A stretch of 64,000 bases of DNA, from the NCBI GenBank assembly GCA_913054135.1, contig CAJXJK010000002.1, forward strand, positions 295,620-359,619, written 5' to 3'. This DNA comes from an uncultured Flavobacteriales bacterium. Its GTDB lineage: Bacteria > Bacteroidota > Bacteroidia > Flavobacteriales_D > Crocinitomicaceae. Under the pieces are notes generated by a model. It was given only the letters and a program-made list of their open reading frames with translations, had not been told where the DNA came from and searched no databases. The stretch's first letter is position 1. Each line of letters starts with the position of its first letter. Below are positions 27,198-36,099 of this stretch, piece by piece. The translations under genes and the position numbers were made by a program.

Positions 27198-29000
27198 ATG
27201 CCCAAAAATTTGAGTTCACTACCTTCGCCACAGTTTATGTTCAAGGAAAAGAATGACATATGGATGTACGGCTTTGGATTATTGGTATTCTTCTACCTGA
27301 TCTTAAGATGTATTTACGTTCCACCATACCCCGACGAAATACTTAACTTTCATGTTTATGTAGACACTGAAGAGTTCATTCCGTTCCAAGCATATCCTGA
27401 CGCGAACAACCATTTTATCTCAACATTTTTCAATTGGATTTCGTTCAAGATTTTTGGGCCGAATGTGCTATTCATGAGGATTTTCGAACTCCTCTCCTTT
27501 CCTCTTTTCTTTATTTACCTTATGAAGATGAGACGCTTTTTTGAAAACAAGGTGGTAGTGAATAGCTTTGTTTTGGCCGTTTCTTCAGGCATCTTTCTGC
27601 TAACCTTCTTCTCCTTAGCCAGGGGTTATGGAATGTCAATGGCATTCTTTGTAGCCTCATTTTATTACCTCTTACTTGCATACCATGAGAAGTCATTGAA
27701 AGCAATATTCTTAGGATGCTTGTTTGGGAACTTGGTACTCTGGTCAAACCTTTCTATGAGTATTTCTGTGCTAATTATTCTTGCACTATTCTTTTTCAAA
27801 TTCGTCCAGCAATTATCCGATTTAAGTGCAAGAAGTAGAATTAAGAATGTTGCCAAGTTCACATTAATTGCAATTTTACCGGCTTTAATAGCCGTCCTAT
27901 TCAGTTTTGACCTCAAGGCCGAAGGTGCCTTTTGGCTGGGAGGAGAAACAGGTTTCTTTGTGGATGTCATATTGGATCTATCGCAGAATACTTTTGGCCT
28001 AGATGGCATTTGGTACACGATTTCGATCTGTGGGTTTTTCGGTATTTTAATGCTACTCAATATCAAAAATCTCAAGGTTAACCCTTCTAGAATAATAATC
28101 TCTACAATCTTACTAGCCACTATTCTTGGTACCATTAGCCTACACCTCTTCTTGGGTGTTAACTATGGTCAAAACCGTGCAGCCTTGCATATTTTAATTC
28201 TTGTTCTCTTATTTCTTTTTATTTGGATGGACAGCTTAAAAAACAAACTGCGATATGCCACTTTCTTGATACCAATACTTTTCATAGCTCATCATTTATA
28301 TTTCTTGAATTTCTCTCATCCTTATTGCTGGCGCAGATCTACCATGGACATAGAATTGTACTCTAAAATTCTAGAAAAACAAGAAGAAAGCGAACAGCTC
28401 CTCACTCTTAGTGGACCTTTCTACTTTGGAGAGAATGTTCATTACTTCAACTATCTTGAACCTGGCAGGCTGAACAATGTGCAGTGGTCTGATTTCCCAA
28501 GCGCAACAGCTGACCTTCTTTTGGTAAATACGGTTGATAATGTTCAGAACAACAATGAGTTCGACACTATCTTTCATCATCCAACAACAGAAGTCTCCTT
28601 GCTAGAAAGAAAAACTAAAATTGAATGGGAAACGCATTCTCAAATTGAGATCAATGACATTGAAAGCAGTGATTCAACCATTTCTATCTTAAACACCACA
28701 ATCGATTGGAGTAGGAATAATCTTATGGTCACATTCTTAGGAGACCTCACAACAAATGAAAAGGTCAAATTTGCCTGTCTTGAAATTGAAATTAATAATG
28801 GGAACAATGAAACCGTACGAAGCGAGACAATTGTTCTAAACCAATTCAGACCTGACTTTACAACAACTGTTAAAACAGAAAAAGCGTTCTACTTCAGTTC
28901 CCTTGTCAAAGGCGAATATGAAGTTGAAATATTTATATTGAATCCTAGAAATTATAAGTGGAATGTGAGCGAAGCCTCAGTAAAGCTTCATGAAAACTAA
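27198..29000 (+). CDS. Polytopic membrane protein, GT-C glycosyltransferase-like
   Basis: About 600 residues. The longest frame begins at 27174 inside the upstream terminator; ATGs at 27198 and 27237 are the realistic starts and the latter fits the first membrane helix best. Some ten transmembrane helices fill the N-terminal ~370 residues. The first periplasmic loop has PPYPDEILNFHVY, an acidic pair placed like the catalytic Asp-Glu of GT-C (ArnT/PMT-like) lipid-linked sugar transferases, followed by PDANNHFIST. The C-terminal ~200 residues are a soluble beta-rich domain. A cell-envelope glycosyltransferase role is inferred. The stop is shared with the convergent MutS-like gene. Confidence 0.72.
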   Translation: MPKNLSSLPSPQFMFKEKNDIWMYGFGLLVFFYLILRCIYVPPYPDEILNFHVYVDTEEFIPFQAYPDANNHFISTFFNWISFKIFGPNVLFMRIFELLSFPLFFIYLMKMRRFFENKVVVNSFVLAVSSGIFLLTFFSLARGYGMSMAFFVASFYYLLLAYHEKSLKAIFLGCLFGNLVLWSNLSMSISVLIILALFFFKFVQQLSDLSARSRIKNVAKFTLIAILPALIAVLFSFDLKAEGAFWLGGETGFFVDVILDLSQNTFGLDGIWYTISICGFFGILMLLNIKNLKVNPSRIIISTILLATILGTISLHLFLGVNYGQNRAALHILILVLLFLFIWMDSLKNKLRYATFLIPILFIAHHLYFLNFSHPYCWRRSTMDIELYSKILEKQEESEQLLTLSGPFYFGENVHYFNYLEPGRLNNVQWSDFPSATADLLLVNTVDNVQNNNEFDTIFHHPTTEVSLLERKTKIEWETHSQIEINDIESSDSTISILNTTIDWSRNNLMVTFLGDLTTNEKVKFACLEIEINNGNNETVRSETIVLNQFRPDFTTTVKTEKAFYFSSLVKGEYEVEIFILNPRNYKWNVSEASVKLHEN

Positions 29001-30766
29001 ACGATTTCCATCTTCTTCAGTAAGAAACTTGCATTCATATTTTGACAAATTCCATCTTTGAAAGTATAATCAAAATGGAGTTCGTCATTAATGATTTCGG
29101 CATCAAAGTAATGATTTTCTACTTGTGGTAACTTATCGGCTAAAACGCAAAGACTAAGATCGTGAGTAGCAATTAAACCGGTAGAATGAGAACTTACGAG
29201 ACGCTCAACAAATTTGGCAGATCCTTCAGCCTTATCTTTACTATTCGTCCCTTTCAAAATTTCATCAAGAATGATAAAGTAGGTATCCTGTTGAATCTGC
29301 TCAACAATAAACTTCAAGCGTTTTAATTCAGAGAAAAAGTAAGACTCGTCATTCTGTAAAGAATCAGATGTTCTCATGGACGAAATTAACTTGATAGGCT
29401 TATAAGAAAAGCTTTTAGCACAAACTGGCAAACCATTATTCGCCAATACAATATTGAGTGCAACCGTTCTTAAGAAAGTACTTTTACCAGCCATGTTTGC
29501 TCCAGTAATGATGAAGAAGTCTTCGTTATTCATCCTAAAATCATTGTCTACTCTTTTGTCTTCACTTAAGAAAGGATGCCCTAATTGATCAGCATTTAGC
29601 ATGGCTGATTCTTCTGCACTAATTGTCGGATAAATATTCTTTCGGTGGTTATAAGCAAAGTTGGCTTTTGAATTGTAAACATCAAACTCACTAACGGCTT
29701 GAAACCATTTAGAGATACTCAAGTTGTTATTTCTAAGCCAATTCTCAATGCGATAAGAAAACCTTAAATCCCACAAGAAAAATCCGTTTGCAAGTAGCGC
29801 AAAAAACACATTATTTCTTTGGTCTAATCTTCCAAACTCATGAGCTAAGCTTCCCAAAACCTCAGAAACCATAACTCCTTCAACCTTCAAATTCTCTTGT
29901 ATTCTTTTGAGTTCAACTGATTCATACTTTTCAGTTTCAATCGCAGAAATTAGTCTTCCGTATTGACTGATTGTTTCTTGAACCTTGCCTCCATCATTTG
30001 CTAGCTTTGTTATGAACTTCAATTTTGTTGATGTCAATAACAAACCAAACAGGAACCAACCACCCAGTGCTAATCCCGGAATTAAACCAATAGCATAAAG
30101 AGCGATCAAAACCATTGACAAGCCATTGAAAACATAAGGAATCCAAGCAAATGCTTTTGATATTTTATTTTTATAATTAGCTGCCCACTTAACAATTTCA
30201 TTGGCATCAACCTCCTGTTCAATAATTAAACCTGTTGCTTGAAAGCTTTGACGCCAATCAACCTTATCTGCTAATTCTGCAATTGCCTTTTGCTTGCTCT
30301 CAACATTTGAAATGTCGTTCGAGTTCAATTGATGAGCAAGCAGTTTGTATCCATTAGAAGTACCGCATCTATTTAATATTTGAAATAAAGAACCGTCTCC
30401 GAACAAATCAATGTCTTGATTAAAAAAATGATCCCCATCTAAAAACTCTTCTCCTTTAGCAAACATTGAGCTGTCCCCGCTAATGCTCTTGAGCTCCATT
30501 TCATTTACTTTTACCAATAAATCGGCAAATTTTCGCTTATTTTTCACATTAACATATGCGGTAACCAATATCAAGAATAGAACAATTCCTCCAATGATAA
30601 TTCCAAGAACGACTGAGGAATTTGGGTACGCAAAATACGCTCCCAAAACGAGGGCTACAAAAACGATCAATCTTGACATAGATAGCAAAAGAGACCTCTT
30701 TTTCAATCCATTTAAATCAACTTGATGTTTATCTATTTGATCTTGATAAAACTTTTTAAGATCCAT
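28997..30766 (-). CDS. Membrane-anchored MutS-family ATPase
   Basis: 589 residues. Two N-terminal transmembrane helices (~26-45, 50-70), then more hydrophobic segments near 210-245, then the MutS core/lever region and the C-terminal MutS ATPase domain: Walker A in TGANMAGKSTFLRT (near 425), a Q/D-loop segment with SSMRTSDSLQNDESYF, Walker B FIILDEILKGTNS, and the switch TGLIATHDLSL. It lacks the MutS mismatch-recognition domain and the MutS2 Smr domain. This family occurs across Bacteroidota with unknown function. It is coupled to the upstream SDR gene by a 1-nt overlap. Confidence 0.85.
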   Translation of the reverse strand: MDLKKFYQDQIDKHQVDLNGLKKRSLLLSMSRLIVFVALVLGAYFAYPNSSVVLGIIIGGIVLFLILVTAYVNVKNKRKFADLLVKVNEMELKSISGDSSMFAKGEEFLDGDHFFNQDIDLFGDGSLFQILNRCGTSNGYKLLAHQLNSNDISNVESKQKAIAELADKVDWRQSFQATGLIIEQEVDANEIVKWAANYKNKISKAFAWIPYVFNGLSMVLIALYAIGLIPGLALGGWFLFGLLLTSTKLKFITKLANDGGKVQETISQYGRLISAIETEKYESVELKRIQENLKVEGVMVSEVLGSLAHEFGRLDQRNNVFFALLANGFFLWDLRFSYRIENWLRNNNLSISKWFQAVSEFDVYNSKANFAYNHRKNIYPTISAEESAMLNADQLGHPFLSEDKRVDNDFRMNNEDFFIITGANMAGKSTFLRTVALNIVLANNGLPVCAKSFSYKPIKLISSMRTSDSLQNDESYFFSELKRLKFIVEQIQQDTYFIILDEILKGTNSKDKAEGSAKFVERLVSSHSTGLIATHDLSLCVLADKLPQVENHYFDAEIINDELHFDYTFKDGICQNMNASFLLKKMEIV

Positions 30767-31554
30767 TAGGTTGCTTTCTGTTTACGGATAATTCTCCAAA
30801 ACATTTTCGGAAAATATCTCTTGATGTACACGGCATAAATCTCTTTATTACCAATAAGAACAGACTTCTTATTCTTCCTAACTGCCTTTATCAGCTTCGC
30901 ACAGCAATCTTGAACAGACATACCCGTTTCTTGATTATGATCCATCACTCCATGAGCTTCACCATCCGAATTCAATGCTGATTTTGATATATCTGTATTT
31001 ATTTTGCCAGGGTAAGCAATAGTGACTTTAATATTATTCTTCTCTTCTTCTAGTAATACACTTTCAAAGAAACCTTGTAGGGCATGCTTTGAAGCAGAAT
31101 ATGCAGATCTTAAAAAGAATCCGAACTTACCAGCGATACTGGAAACGGCAATGATATGACCTGACTGCTGTTCTCTCATGATAGGTAACACAGCTTTAGT
31201 CAAGGCAACAGTTCCAAAATAATTGATCTCCATTATTTCTCTGTCTATCTCAAGGCTTGTTTCTGCCGCCTCACCTCTTTGACTGAGTCCGCCATTATTA
31301 ACTAAGTAATCAATACTTCCTAATTCTTCTTTCAAAGAAGACGCCACCTTCTCAAAATCAGATGATTGCTTTAAATCTAAGGGTAAAACTTTGCTCTTTG
31401 AAGAATCTGAAAGACTGTCTTGAACAGCCTTTAATTTGTCTTCATTTCTTGCCGACAAGACAACAATAGCACCACTTTCATTAAATTGTTTAGCAAGCTC
31501 TGCTCCAATTCCTGAAGAGGCTCCCGTTATCCAAACAACTTTATTCGCAAACAT
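30766..31554 (-). CDS. Short-chain dehydrogenase/reductase (SDR)
   Basis: 262 residues of the classical SDR type: NAD(P) motif TGASSGIG (residues 10-17), NNGGLSQRG after strand 4, catalytic Ser in AVSSIAG, and the YSASKHAL active-site block. A basic C-terminal extension ends YFPKMFWRIIRKQKAT. The substrate cannot be told from sequence; short membrane-lipid or acyl-chain reductases of this type are common. The stop overlaps the MutS-like ATG, so the two form an operon. Confidence 0.9.
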   Translation of the reverse strand: MFANKVVWITGASSGIGAELAKQFNESGAIVVLSARNEDKLKAVQDSLSDSSKSKVLPLDLKQSSDFEKVASSLKEELGSIDYLVNNGGLSQRGEAAETSLEIDREIMEINYFGTVALTKAVLPIMREQQSGHIIAVSSIAGKFGFFLRSAYSASKHALQGFFESVLLEEEKNNIKVTIAYPGKINTDISKSALNSDGEAHGVMDHNQETGMSVQDCCAKLIKAVRKNKKSVLIGNKEIYAVYIKRYFPKMFWRIIRKQKAT

Positions 31555-31605
31555 CTTATTTTTTTATAATTTAGTACGAAAATAGTCATTTCCTCAGACT
31601 ACTAC

Positions 31606-32829
31606 ATGATGCTACTACAAACCCCATCTTCGAAATTCGAAGACCTTTATGAACAAGAAAGATTCAAGTTTACTTGGAGGCTCTTCATTGCTTTGAGCTC
31701 AGTTTTTTTGTTTCTAACAATACTTCATGGGTTCAAAAATGATGATAATTTTTTCGTGACTCTATCCTCACTCATCATCATGTTATCATGTCTTGCAATC
31801 ATGAAGGTATCAAAATCTTATGTGATAGCAGCCGTTGTTGGCGTGGTTGCTGGCTCAGTCGTTAACCAAATGGACCTATTCATTGTTGTTAGCTCACAAA
31901 AATTCGTAACCTCTTTATGGATTGTTGGCATAGCACTTTCAGCCTTTTATTTACTAGGCAATAAATTTGGTTTTGCAGCACTTACGTTAAATTTAATTGG
32001 AGTCGCAATTGCGCTTTACATAATTCCAAAAGAGATTCAAATTAGCAGAATTGAGGACCGTGATATGTTTGGGGTCACCATGGTCACCATAAATCTGTCC
32101 GTCATTATCTTCTATATCTCATACTTAATGAGTCAAATATTAAAAACTTCTCGCATTGCTGAATCGCGATCAAAAGCCGCTCAAACCGAATTAAAGAATT
32201 CATATGATTTAGTTCAAGTTCAAAATGAAGAGAAAACTGTAATGCTCAAAGAGATTCATCACAGGGTGAAGAATAACCTTCAAGTAATTACAAGTCTACT
32301 TCGCTTGCAATCCAGAGAAATAAAAGACGAAAAATCAATTGACTATTTTAGAGATGCCATTCAACGAGTACAAGCAATGGCACTCATTCATGAGAAGATG
32401 TATCAATCTGAAGAACTCTCTCGGATTGACTTAGAAGGATACATCAAAGGCTTGGTAGCTGAGTTGGTTCATTCTTATGCGATAGAGAAAAAGATAGAGC
32501 TTGAAATAGAATGTGACATAGACTATATACAACCCAAATCACTGGTCTCCTTTGCATTGATGTTCAATGAACTTATTTCAAATTCTCTTGAGCATGGCTT
32601 CAAGAATATGTCAAATGGAAAAATTGAAATCAACATTAAACTTCCTAAAGACAATCAAGTAATAGCGACCTATCAAGATAACGGAACATGGCTTTCTCCT
32701 CAAAAAGAAGGCTCTTTTGGGTTAGAGTTAATTTCTGATTTATGTGAGCAATTAGATGGTACTTTTGAGCGCACTTCAACCGAAGGTACTCGCTATGAAT
32801 TTACATTTGATTACCTGAATTTGGAATAA
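31606..32829 (+). CDS. Sensor histidine kinase, HisKA_2 family, six-helix membrane sensor
   Basis: 407 residues. Six transmembrane helices (~25-185) with no large periplasmic loop, a short coiled linker, then the HisKA_2 phosphoacceptor block EIHHRVKNNLQVI (near 217-229), LIHEKMY, the N-box NELISNSLEHGF (near 320) and a G-box SFGLELI. The His of HRVKNN is the likely phosphorylation site. No response regulator or receiver domain is encoded nearby, so this is an orphan kinase. The start is one of two tandem ATGs (31606/31609). Confidence 0.88.
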   Translation: MMLLQTPSSKFEDLYEQERFKFTWRLFIALSSVFLFLTILHGFKNDDNFFVTLSSLIIMLSCLAIMKVSKSYVIAAVVGVVAGSVVNQMDLFIVVSSQKFVTSLWIVGIALSAFYLLGNKFGFAALTLNLIGVAIALYIIPKEIQISRIEDRDMFGVTMVTINLSVIIFYISYLMSQILKTSRIAESRSKAAQTELKNSYDLVQVQNEEKTVMLKEIHHRVKNNLQVITSLLRLQSREIKDEKSIDYFRDAIQRVQAMALIHEKMYQSEELSRIDLEGYIKGLVAELVHSYAIEKKIELEIECDIDYIQPKSLVSFALMFNELISNSLEHGFKNMSNGKIEINIKLPKDNQVIATYQDNGTWLSPQKEGSFGLELISDLCEQLDGTFERTSTEGTRYEFTFDYLNLE

Positions 32830-32855
32830 AATTTTTAATCCTTTAAGACATTTGT

Positions 32856-32863
32856 TATCTTTG
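32856..32863 (+). promoter_or_regulatory. -7 element of cmk
   Basis: TATCTTTG, a match to TANNTTTG, 13 nt before the ATG at 32877. A GTG at 32871 would fall at or before the transcription start. No clear -33 box. Confidence 0.5.
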
Positions 32864-32876
32864 AATAGTAGTGGAA

Positions 32877-33572
32877 ATGACGATTGCAATAGACGGATTC
32901 TCTTCATGTGGCAAAAGCACATTGGCTAAAGAACTGGCTAATACACTGAACTACATCTATGTAGACAGTGGCGCAATGTATCGAGCAGTAACACTGCATT
33001 TGATGAATACAGGTATTCTCAAAGACGGACATTTCATTCAAGAACAAGTCATTCAAGAACTTAAAGACATTGAAATTCAATTCGTTTACAATGCCGAACA
33101 AAAAAAATCAGAAACTTACCTCAATGGTGTGAACATTGAGAAAGAAATTAGAACACTAGCCATTTCAAAACAAGTAAGTGCAATTAGTGCCATTGGTGAA
33201 GTGAGAGAAAAATTGGTTTCTATTCAACAAAGTTTCGGAGTTAAAGGCGGGGTCATTATGGACGGTAGAGATATCGGTACCGTGGTTTTTCCTAAGGCTG
33301 ATGTAAAGCTATTCATGGTTGCTGAAAATGACATCAGAGCCGAACGTAGATATCTTGAGTTAAAAGAAAAAGGAGAAAACCTTAATCTTGAAGAGGTGAA
33401 AAAAAGCATTTCACGAAGAGATTATCTTGACATGAACCGAGACATCTCACCACTAAGAAAAGCCGCAGACGCTATTGAAATTGACAATAGCGAACTTTCT
33501 GAACAAGATCAACTTGACCTAGCTCTTCAAATTATTCAGGATAAAAAAAAAGCCCTAGAAGTAGCTAATTAA
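32877..33572 (+). CDS. cmk: Cytidylate kinase
   Basis: Phosphorylates CMP/dCMP with ATP to supply CDP pools. 231 residues from the ATG at 32877 (GTG at 32871 is a possible but less likely start). P-loop GFSSCGKSTLAKELA (residues 7-21), VDSGAMYRA, the GRDIGTVVFP block (near 126-135), and RAERRYLEL/SRRDYLDMNRDISPL, which is diagnostic for bacterial Cmk. Confidence 0.95.
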   Translation: MTIAIDGFSSCGKSTLAKELANTLNYIYVDSGAMYRAVTLHLMNTGILKDGHFIQEQVIQELKDIEIQFVYNAEQKKSETYLNGVNIEKEIRTLAISKQVSAISAIGEVREKLVSIQQSFGVKGGVIMDGRDIGTVVFPKADVKLFMVAENDIRAERRYLELKEKGENLNLEEVKKSISRRDYLDMNRDISPLRKAADAIEIDNSELSEQDQLDLALQIIQDKKKALEVAN

Positions 33573-33609
33573 ATTCCCATATTTTTCGGCCTAGAAGCGA
33601 AAGTTTTAT

Positions 33610-33617
33610 TAATTTTG
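33610..33617 (+). promoter_or_regulatory. -7 element of fbaB
   Basis: TAATTTTG, a match to TANNTTTG, 24 nt before the ATG. No clear -33 box. Confidence 0.45.
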
Positions 33618-33641
33618 CCCACCTAAATTTAATCTATAATT

Positions 33642-34706
33642 ATGTCAGCTAGTAAAGTTGTTGAATTGTTAGGAGCCGAAGGAGAAGCTCTTTTGAATCA
33701 TGAATGTAAAACCATTTCAAAAGACATGCTCATGTTACCTGGTGGAGACTTCGTTGATAGAAGTTTCTTGCAGTCAAACAGATCACCGCAAGTTCTTAAA
33801 AGTTTAGAAGCTCTTTATAATCATGGTAGATTAGGAGGAAGCGGATACGTTTCAATTTTACCTGTTGACCAAGGAATAGAGCATTCAGCTGGTGCATCAT
33901 TTGCACCAAATCCAATGTACATGGATCCTGAAAACATTGTTAAGCTTGCTGTTGAAGCTGGTTGTAATGGTGTAGCATCTACCTTTGGAGTATTAGCAGC
34001 ATGTTCTAGAAAGTATGCTCACAAAATTCCATTCATTGTAAAACTAAATCACAATGAATTCTTATCGTATCCAAACACATTCAACCAAATCTCTTTTGGT
34101 TCGGTTGATGAAGCTTGGAACTTAGGAGCAACTGCTGTAGGGGCTACAATCTATTTCGGGTCTGAAGGATCTGAAAGACAAATAGTAGAAATTGCTGAAG
34201 CATTTGAAAGAGCACACGAATTAGGAATGGCAACAATCTTATGGTGCTACTTAAGAAATCCTGGATTCAAAAAAGATGGTGTTGATTACCATACTGCTAC
34301 AGATATCTCTTCTCAAGCAACACATATTGGTGTAACTATCCAAGCAGATATTATTAAACAAAAATTACCTGAATTAAATGGTGGATATCCAGCAATTAAC
34401 TTCGGTAAAACACACGATAAAGTTTATTCTGATTTAACTACTGATAATCCTATTGATTTATGTAGATACATGGTAGCTAACTGCTACATGGGAAGAAACG
34501 GATTGATTAATTCTGGCGGAGCTTCTACAGGAAATGCTTCAACTGATTTTGAAGTTGGAGTTAAAACTGCAGTAATCAATAAAAGAGCTGCTGGTCATGG
34601 ATTAATTTTAGGAAGAAAAGCATTTCAAAAACCATTCGCGGATGGTGTTAAATTGATCAATGCTGTACAAGATGTTTATCTTGATGATTCGATTACAATA
34701 GCTTAA
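33642..34706 (+). CDS. fbaB: Class I fructose-bisphosphate aldolase (DhnA type)
   Basis: Cleaves fructose 1,6-bisphosphate to two triose phosphates through a Schiff-base lysine, in glycolysis/gluconeogenesis. 354 residues. [13 protein letters not shown] near residue 75, [12 protein letters not shown] near 142, the [15 protein letters not shown] segment (near 180), [10 protein letters not shown], and the phosphate-binding INSGGASTG (near 285) match the archaeal/bacterial DhnA-type class I family rather than the Zn-dependent class II enzymes. The codon usage looks like that of a highly expressed gene. accD follows 32 nt downstream. Confidence 0.92.
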   Translation: MSASKVVELLGAEGEALLNHECKTISKDMLMLPGGDFVDRSFLQSNRSPQVLKSLEALYNHGRLGGSGYVSILPVDQGIEHSAGASFAPNPMYMDPENIVKLAVEAGCNGVASTFGVLAACSRKYAHKIPFIVKLNHNEFLSYPNTFNQISFGSVDEAWNLGATAVGATIYFGSEGSERQIVEIAEAFERAHELGMATILWCYLRNPGFKKDGVDYHTATDISSQATHIGVTIQADIIKQKLPELNGGYPAINFGKTHDKVYSDLTTDNPIDLCRYMVANCYMGRNGLINSGGASTGNASTDFEVGVKTAVINKRAAGHGLILGRKAFQKPFADGVKLINAVQDVYLDDSITIA

Positions 34707-34738
34707 TTAAGTTTAAGTAAACAAAATATTAGAAACAC

Positions 34739-35584
34739 ATGGGTTGGTTTAAGAGAGAAAAACAGGGGATTTCAACATCTACTGCAGACAAGAAGGAGAC
34801 ACCAGAAGGTTTATGGTACAAATGTCCTAAATGTAAGACGGTTATTGCAGCAGACGACCACAAAGCAAACTTATCAGTTTGTGCTGTTTGCGATCATCAC
34901 GAACGTATTGGAGCCAAAGATTATTTCGAAATCTTATTTGATAGTAAAAAAGGTTCTGAATTTGCCAGAGGGATTGAATCTGGAGATCCATTAGAATTTG
35001 AAGACACTAAAAAATATGTTGATCGTGTAAAAGCGGTTCAAGCCAAAACTGGAAATAAAGATGCGATTAGAGTTGCTCATGGTAAAATGAACGGTCAACC
35101 TATCGTCATTGCTGCTATGGACTTCAACTTTATTGGAGGGTCAATGGGTTCAGTTGTAGGAGAAAAAATCTCAAGAGCAATTGACAAAGCCATAGAATTA
35201 GAATCACCATTTTTAATGATTTCTAAATCAGGTGGAGCAAGAATGATGGAAGCTGGACTTTCATTAATGCAAATGGCAAAAACATCCGCCAAATTGAATC
35301 AACTTTCAGATGCAAAATTACCTTACATCTCATTTTTAACAGACCCAACAACAGGTGGTGTTACGGCATCATTCGCAATGTTAGGAGACTTAAATATCGC
35401 CGAACCTGATGCTCTTATCGCATTTGCCGGACCAAGAGTCGTAAAAGAAACAATTGGTAGAGATTTACCTGAAGGCTTTCAACGTTCTGAATTTGTTTTA
35501 GAACATGGATTCTTAGACTTAATTGTTGAAAGAAAAGACCTAAAAGAAAAGCTAGGTAAATTGCTTGAAATGTTCAAGAATTAG
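34739..35584 (+). CDS. accD: Acetyl-CoA carboxylase carboxyltransferase subunit beta
   Basis: Beta subunit of the carboxyltransferase that moves CO2 from biotin to acetyl-CoA, the first committed step of fatty-acid synthesis. 281 residues. An N-terminal Zn ribbon has CPKC (residues 29-32) and CAVC (near 48-51). The crotonase-like core has [29 protein letters not shown], and [16 protein letters not shown], ending [12 protein letters not shown]. It pairs with an AccA encoded elsewhere. Likely the last gene of the fbaB-accD unit. Confidence 0.96.
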   Translation: MGWFKREKQGISTSTADKKETPEGLWYKCPKCKTVIAADDHKANLSVCAVCDHHERIGAKDYFEILFDSKKGSEFARGIESGDPLEFEDTKKYVDRVKAVQAKTGNKDAIRVAHGKMNGQPIVIAAMDFNFIGGSMGSVVGEKISRAIDKAIELESPFLMISKSGGARMMEAGLSLMQMAKTSAKLNQLSDAKLPYISFLTDPTTGGVTASFAMLGDLNIAEPDALIAFAGPRVVKETIGRDLPEGFQRSEFVLEHGFLDLIVERKDLKEKLGKLLEMFKN

Positions 35585-35635
35585 AAACTACAATTGAAAT
35601 TTGTTCATTGAATATTCATAATTACTTAAAAATTG

Positions 35636-35643
35636 TATCTTTG
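35636..35643 (+). promoter_or_regulatory. -7 element of rpsO
   Basis: TATCTTTG matches TANNTTTG, with 48 nt of leader to the rpsO ATG. A -33 box is not clear; the nearest TTG is 25 nt upstream. Confidence 0.5.
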
Positions 35644-35691
35644 CACGGTCTATTAAGAGACGTACATAATAATCATTGAAATAATATTGGA

Positions 35692-35961
35692 ATGTATTTA
35701 GATTCAAAAAAGAAGGAAGCAATCTTCAAAAAGCACGGTAAAAGCGAGAAAGATACCGGTTCTGCAGAAGGACAAATCGCAATGTTCTCAGTAAGAATTG
35801 CTCATTTAACTGAGCACTTAAAGAGTAACAGAAAAGATTATAATACTCAAAGATCACTTCAATTACTAGTTGGTAAAAGAAGAAGTCTTTTAGATTATTT
35901 GAAAAAGACTGATATCGAACGTTATAGAGCGATCGTTAAAGAATTGAAATTAAGAAGATAA
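35692..35961 (+). CDS. rpsO: 30S ribosomal protein S15
   Basis: 89 residues, the standard length. Binds 16S rRNA and the central domain of the small subunit early in assembly. Diagnostic GSAEGQIAMFSVRI (near 21-34), LTEHLKSNRKDYNTQRSL, and the C-terminal GKRRSLLDYLKKTDIERY. It stands just upstream of pnp, the same order as in many bacteria, but a terminator lies between them. Confidence 0.97.
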   Translation: MYLDSKKKEAIFKKHGKSEKDTGSAEGQIAMFSVRIAHLTEHLKSNRKDYNTQRSLQLLVGKRRSLLDYLKKTDIERYRAIVKELKLRR

Positions 35962-35990
35962 TATCTTAGTTTTATAAATGTATTAGGAGG

Positions 35991-36023
35991 GGGCAATTGA
36001 AATTCGTTTTTCAATTGCCTTTT
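35991..36023 (+). terminator. Terminator between rpsO and pnp
   Basis: A perfect 11-bp stem (GGCAATTGAAA at 35992-36002 with TTTCAATTGCC at 36009-36019), 6-nt loop TTCGTT, then TTTT. It could end rpsO transcription or, as in enterobacteria, act as an RNase cleavage hairpin between rpsO and pnp. Confidence 0.75.
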
Positions 36024-36099
36024 CTGTTTACAGAAGTTAAATAGAATAAATTAAACCGATTTGGGATAAAAGAAGCCCCCAGGTCACAAACACACATAT

